Assembly (NCBI GenBank): GCA_018829445.1 | Contig: JAHJTV010000008.1 | Span: 62,001-126,000, forward strand | Reading direction: 5' to 3' | DNA length: 64,000 nt | DNA from: a bacterium | Lineage (GTDB): Bacteria > SAR324 > XYD2-FULL-50-16 | In this document: positions 62,133-64,000 of the stretch, piece by piece | Numbering within the stretch: position 1 is the stretch's first letter | Layout: each line of letters begins with the position of its first letter | Program-made: the position numbers and the translations under genes | Notes under the pieces: model-generated | What the model was told of the DNA's origin: nothing | Seen by the model: the letters and a program-made list of their open reading frames with translations, nothing else | Databases searched by the model: none

Positions 62133-62906
62133 ATGCACAAAACAAACAGATTGTTATTCAGCATGATGGCTTTTCTTCTGATTGGTGTCACCTATAATTC
62201 TTTTGCAGCGGAGGAAAAAATACAGGCCGTATTCGTAACCTGGGAGCCTTATGGCTATATTGAAAATGACAGATTTGTCGGATTTGAACTGGACATCTTT
62301 TCCGCCGTTATGAAGATGATGAATATCCAGGTGGAGTATAATGAGCGCCCTTGGAAAAGATGTCTTTTTATGGTGGAAAACGGTTTGGCGGATGTTGTTA
62401 TTTCGGCTTTAAAGACTCCGGAAAGAGAGGCTTATATGATTTATCCCGAAGAATCTATCAGCATCAGCAAAACTGCCCTATTCACAACTCCGGATCGCAA
62501 TATTCAATTTAGTCAGGATTTTGAATCGTTAAAGGAATTCACGATAGGTGTTACTGCCGGTTTTACTTATGGTTCAGCTTTTGATTCGGCAAATTTTCTA
62601 AAAAAGGATGAAAACATAAAAACAGCTGGTATTGTTACCAAGTTGATGATGGGGCGTTATGAGCTGGGGATTGGTAATATCGCAGTTATCAGTTCAATTG
62701 CCCAAAAACAGGGTGTGCGAAACAAAATCAAATTCCTCGAACCCCTGGTTCATTCACAAAAGTTATATGCCGCATTTTCAAAAGTAAAAAACCATCAGTA
62801 TCTTGTGGACGAGTTTTCAAAAAAGCTGGCTTACTTGAAGAATACATCGGAGTATAGAGAAATCTTAACAAAATATGGGATAACATATGAGAGCCAGCTT
62901 CCGTAA
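62133..62906 (+). CDS. Periplasmic solute-binding protein, family 3
   Basis: The 257-residue protein has a signal peptide (RLLFSMMAFLLIGVTYNSFAAEE) and an SBP_bac_3 domain: FVTWEPYGYIENDRFVGFEL, MVENGLADVVISALKTPERE and FTIGVTAGFTYG. AGGAGG lies 7 nt before the ATG. The kinase gene follows after 38 bp, so the pair is an operon; the same arrangement occurs at 4596-1796. It probably delivers a ligand to the sensor rather than feeding a transporter. Confidence 0.87.
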   Translation: MHKTNRLLFSMMAFLLIGVTYNSFAAEEKIQAVFVTWEPYGYIENDRFVGFELDIFSAVMKMMNIQVEYNERPWKRCLFMVENGLADVVISALKTPEREAYMIYPEESISISKTALFTTPDRNIQFSQDFESLKEFTIGVTAGFTYGSAFDSANFLKKDENIKTAGIVTKLMMGRYELGIGNIAVISSIAQKQGVRNKIKFLEPLVHSQKLYAAFSKVKNHQYLVDEFSKKLAYLKNTSEYREILTKYGITYESQLP

Positions 62907-62944
62907 ATGGTTAAGAAAAATTTGCCAGGGTAATTGGAGGAAAA

Positions 62945-64000
62945 ATGCCTGTTCTATTTAGCTCAATATTGAAGTTTATTCGCTACAGAACAATCGCATC
63001 ACGATTGCTTTTTTATATCTTGTTAGTCAGTTTTCTTTTTACGTTGGCCGGAACAACCCTGCAGCTATATATCGACTATCAAAGTGATTTGGATATCATT
63101 GAGAGGCAGATTAAACAGATAGAAACCAGCTATCTAAGAAGTCTGACAAAAAGCACCTGGGATATGGATATAAAAGGAGTCTCTCTCGGGCTGGAGGGAG
63201 CGCTGCAACTGGATGACATCAAATATCTGGAAATTAAAACCGAGCTGGGTACCACTTTGGCCTCAAAGGGAGCTATTCCCCCCAAAAAGCTGATTTCGCG
63301 CCGCTTTCCGTTGATTTATGATCATCTGGGTAAAAAGAACATTGTCGGCACCCTGGATGTGGTTGCCACACTGGAAGGAGTCTATGCCCGCCTGTGGAAG
63401 AAAATATTTATTATCTCCAGCACCCAGGCGATTCAGATTTTCTGTGTTGCGGTTTTTATTCTTTTTATTTTTCAATATCTGATCACTCGCCATTTAAAGT
63501 CTATGGCCAAGTATACAGAGGCCATCGGCCTGGATAACCTGGAACAGCCCCTGATTTTAAAGCGTAAAGTTACCTCCGGTCAGGAAAAAGATGAGCTGGA
63601 TGTTGTGGTGAAGGCTTTCAATGAGATGAGGGAGAACCTGATCAAGGATATAAAGCAGCGGGAGGAGGCAGAGGAAGCCTTGAGAAAAAGCGAAGAGCAA
63701 CATCGAACCCTAATCGAATTGATGAATGATTCTCTTTTTGCAATAGATTTGGACAGGAAAATTACATATGCAAACCCCAAGGCGGTTAACATGTTTGGAT
63801 ACAGTCAGAATGAGCTGATCGGATCGGATCTTGCCTTTCTTTTCGACGAACCAAATCAGGAAATATTAAAGGAGCAACTCACCAAACGAAAAAAGAGGGA
63901 GAATAATCCCTATGAGATAGAACTCACTGCAAAGGATGGACATAAGGTTTCAGTAATCATGTCACCACAAATCTTGACCGATACGCAAGGCGAGTATTCG
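62945..64000 (+). CDS. Membrane PAS-domain sensor histidine kinase, N-terminal part (3' end outside window)
   Basis: The open frame from ATG 62945 (GGAGG upstream) runs to the window edge, 352 residues. TM1 (about 20-40) is followed by LQLYIDYQSDLDIIE, a periplasmic sensor of ~110 residues (with LTKSTWDMD), TM2 (about 160-180), a linker and the start of a PAS domain (RTLIELMNDSLFAIDLDRKI). The sensor is homologous to that of the kinase at 1796-3718. The catalytic core is not visible here. Confidence 0.88.
   Translation, partial: MPVLFSSILKFIRYRTIASRLLFYILLVSFLFTLAGTTLQLYIDYQSDLDIIERQIKQIETSYLRSLTKSTWDMDIKGVSLGLEGALQLDDIKYLEIKTELGTTLASKGAIPPKKLISRRFPLIYDHLGKKNIVGTLDVVATLEGVYARLWKKIFIISSTQAIQIFCVAVFILFIFQYLITRHLKSMAKYTEAIGLDNLEQPLILKRKVTSGQEKDELDVVVKAFNEMRENLIKDIKQREEAEEALRKSEEQHRTLIELMNDSLFAIDLDRKITYANPKAVNMFGYSQNELIGSDLAFLFDEPNQEILKEQLTKRKKRENNPYEIELTAKDGHKVSVIMSPQILTDTQGEYS

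Noticed and set aside
1..64000. Prophage, integrated plasmid, tRNA or rRNA genes
   Set aside because: No integrase, structural phage, replication or RNA gene signature was found on either strand.

Overview
The window reads as chromosomal DNA of an anaerobic, low-GC (roughly low 40s percent by eye) Gram-negative bacterium. The gene families point to the Desulfobacterota/Desulfobacterales: many orphan histidine kinases with HEINNPLG-type H-boxes, sigma-54 activators, Tll0287-like haem sensors, QueG-like Fe-S proteins, acyl-CoA chemistry and an outer-membrane lipoprotein-sorting operon. This placement is inferred from gene content only; there is no rRNA or tRNA in the window.

Layout. 1-4.6 kb: the tail of a histidine kinase, an EamA transporter, and a kinase with a companion periplasmic binding protein. 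4.8-10.5 kb: a small Cys-rich membrane protein, a nitronate monooxygenase-like enzyme, a palindromic repeat, and a MerR / CrtI-like FAD oxidoreductase / flavin-2Fe-2S reductase operon. 10.8-14.2 kb: an NtrC-type regulator with no ordinary start codon, and a haem-sensing kinase split by a frameshift in a run of eight G. 14.2-18.5 kb: a MarR regulator facing a beta-carbonic anhydrase across an operator-promoter overlap, a second copy of the palindromic repeat, and a zinc-uptake operon (znuC, znuB, zur) ending in a strong terminator. 18.6-26.1 kb: M20 amidohydrolase, M23 peptidase, an archaeal-type ATPase, a lipoprotein, an MBL hydrolase and a QueG-like protein. 26.1-29.5 kb: a small inverted-repeat element, a 7TM-DISM kinase and a MarR regulator.

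29.6-36.7 kb is the most coherent accessory unit. Two divergent operons face each other: ATC-hydrolase-like / SdhA-like flavoprotein / 2Fe-2S protein against MFS transporter / acyl-CoA synthetase / amidohydrolase. Between them lie two very large perfect palindromes, each overlapping one promoter. The set looks like uptake, CoA activation, dehydrogenation and hydrolysis of an unidentified carboxylic acid. 36.8-44.6 kb: an MBL protein, small membrane proteins, a GAF/AAA+/Fis sigma-54 activator, and an operon of flavodoxin-like, DUF2141 and methyltransferase genes that carries a candidate sigma-54 promoter with a row of similar upstream sites.

44.8-51.8 kb: a six-gene operon (outer-membrane barrel, LolA-like protein, FtsX-type permease, LolD-like ATPase, two TPR proteins) next to a membrane-anchored LytTR regulator. 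CGTG motifs with a period of about 20 bp fill the gap between them. 52.2-58.4 kb: a cytidylate-kinase-like protein, a SulP transporter, and an ABC-2 exporter joined to a BtrH-like protein and a small protein. 58.8-64 kb: enoyl-CoA hydratase, cupin, SurE, a QueG-like protein, and a second binding-protein/kinase pair that mirrors the one at the left end and runs off the window.
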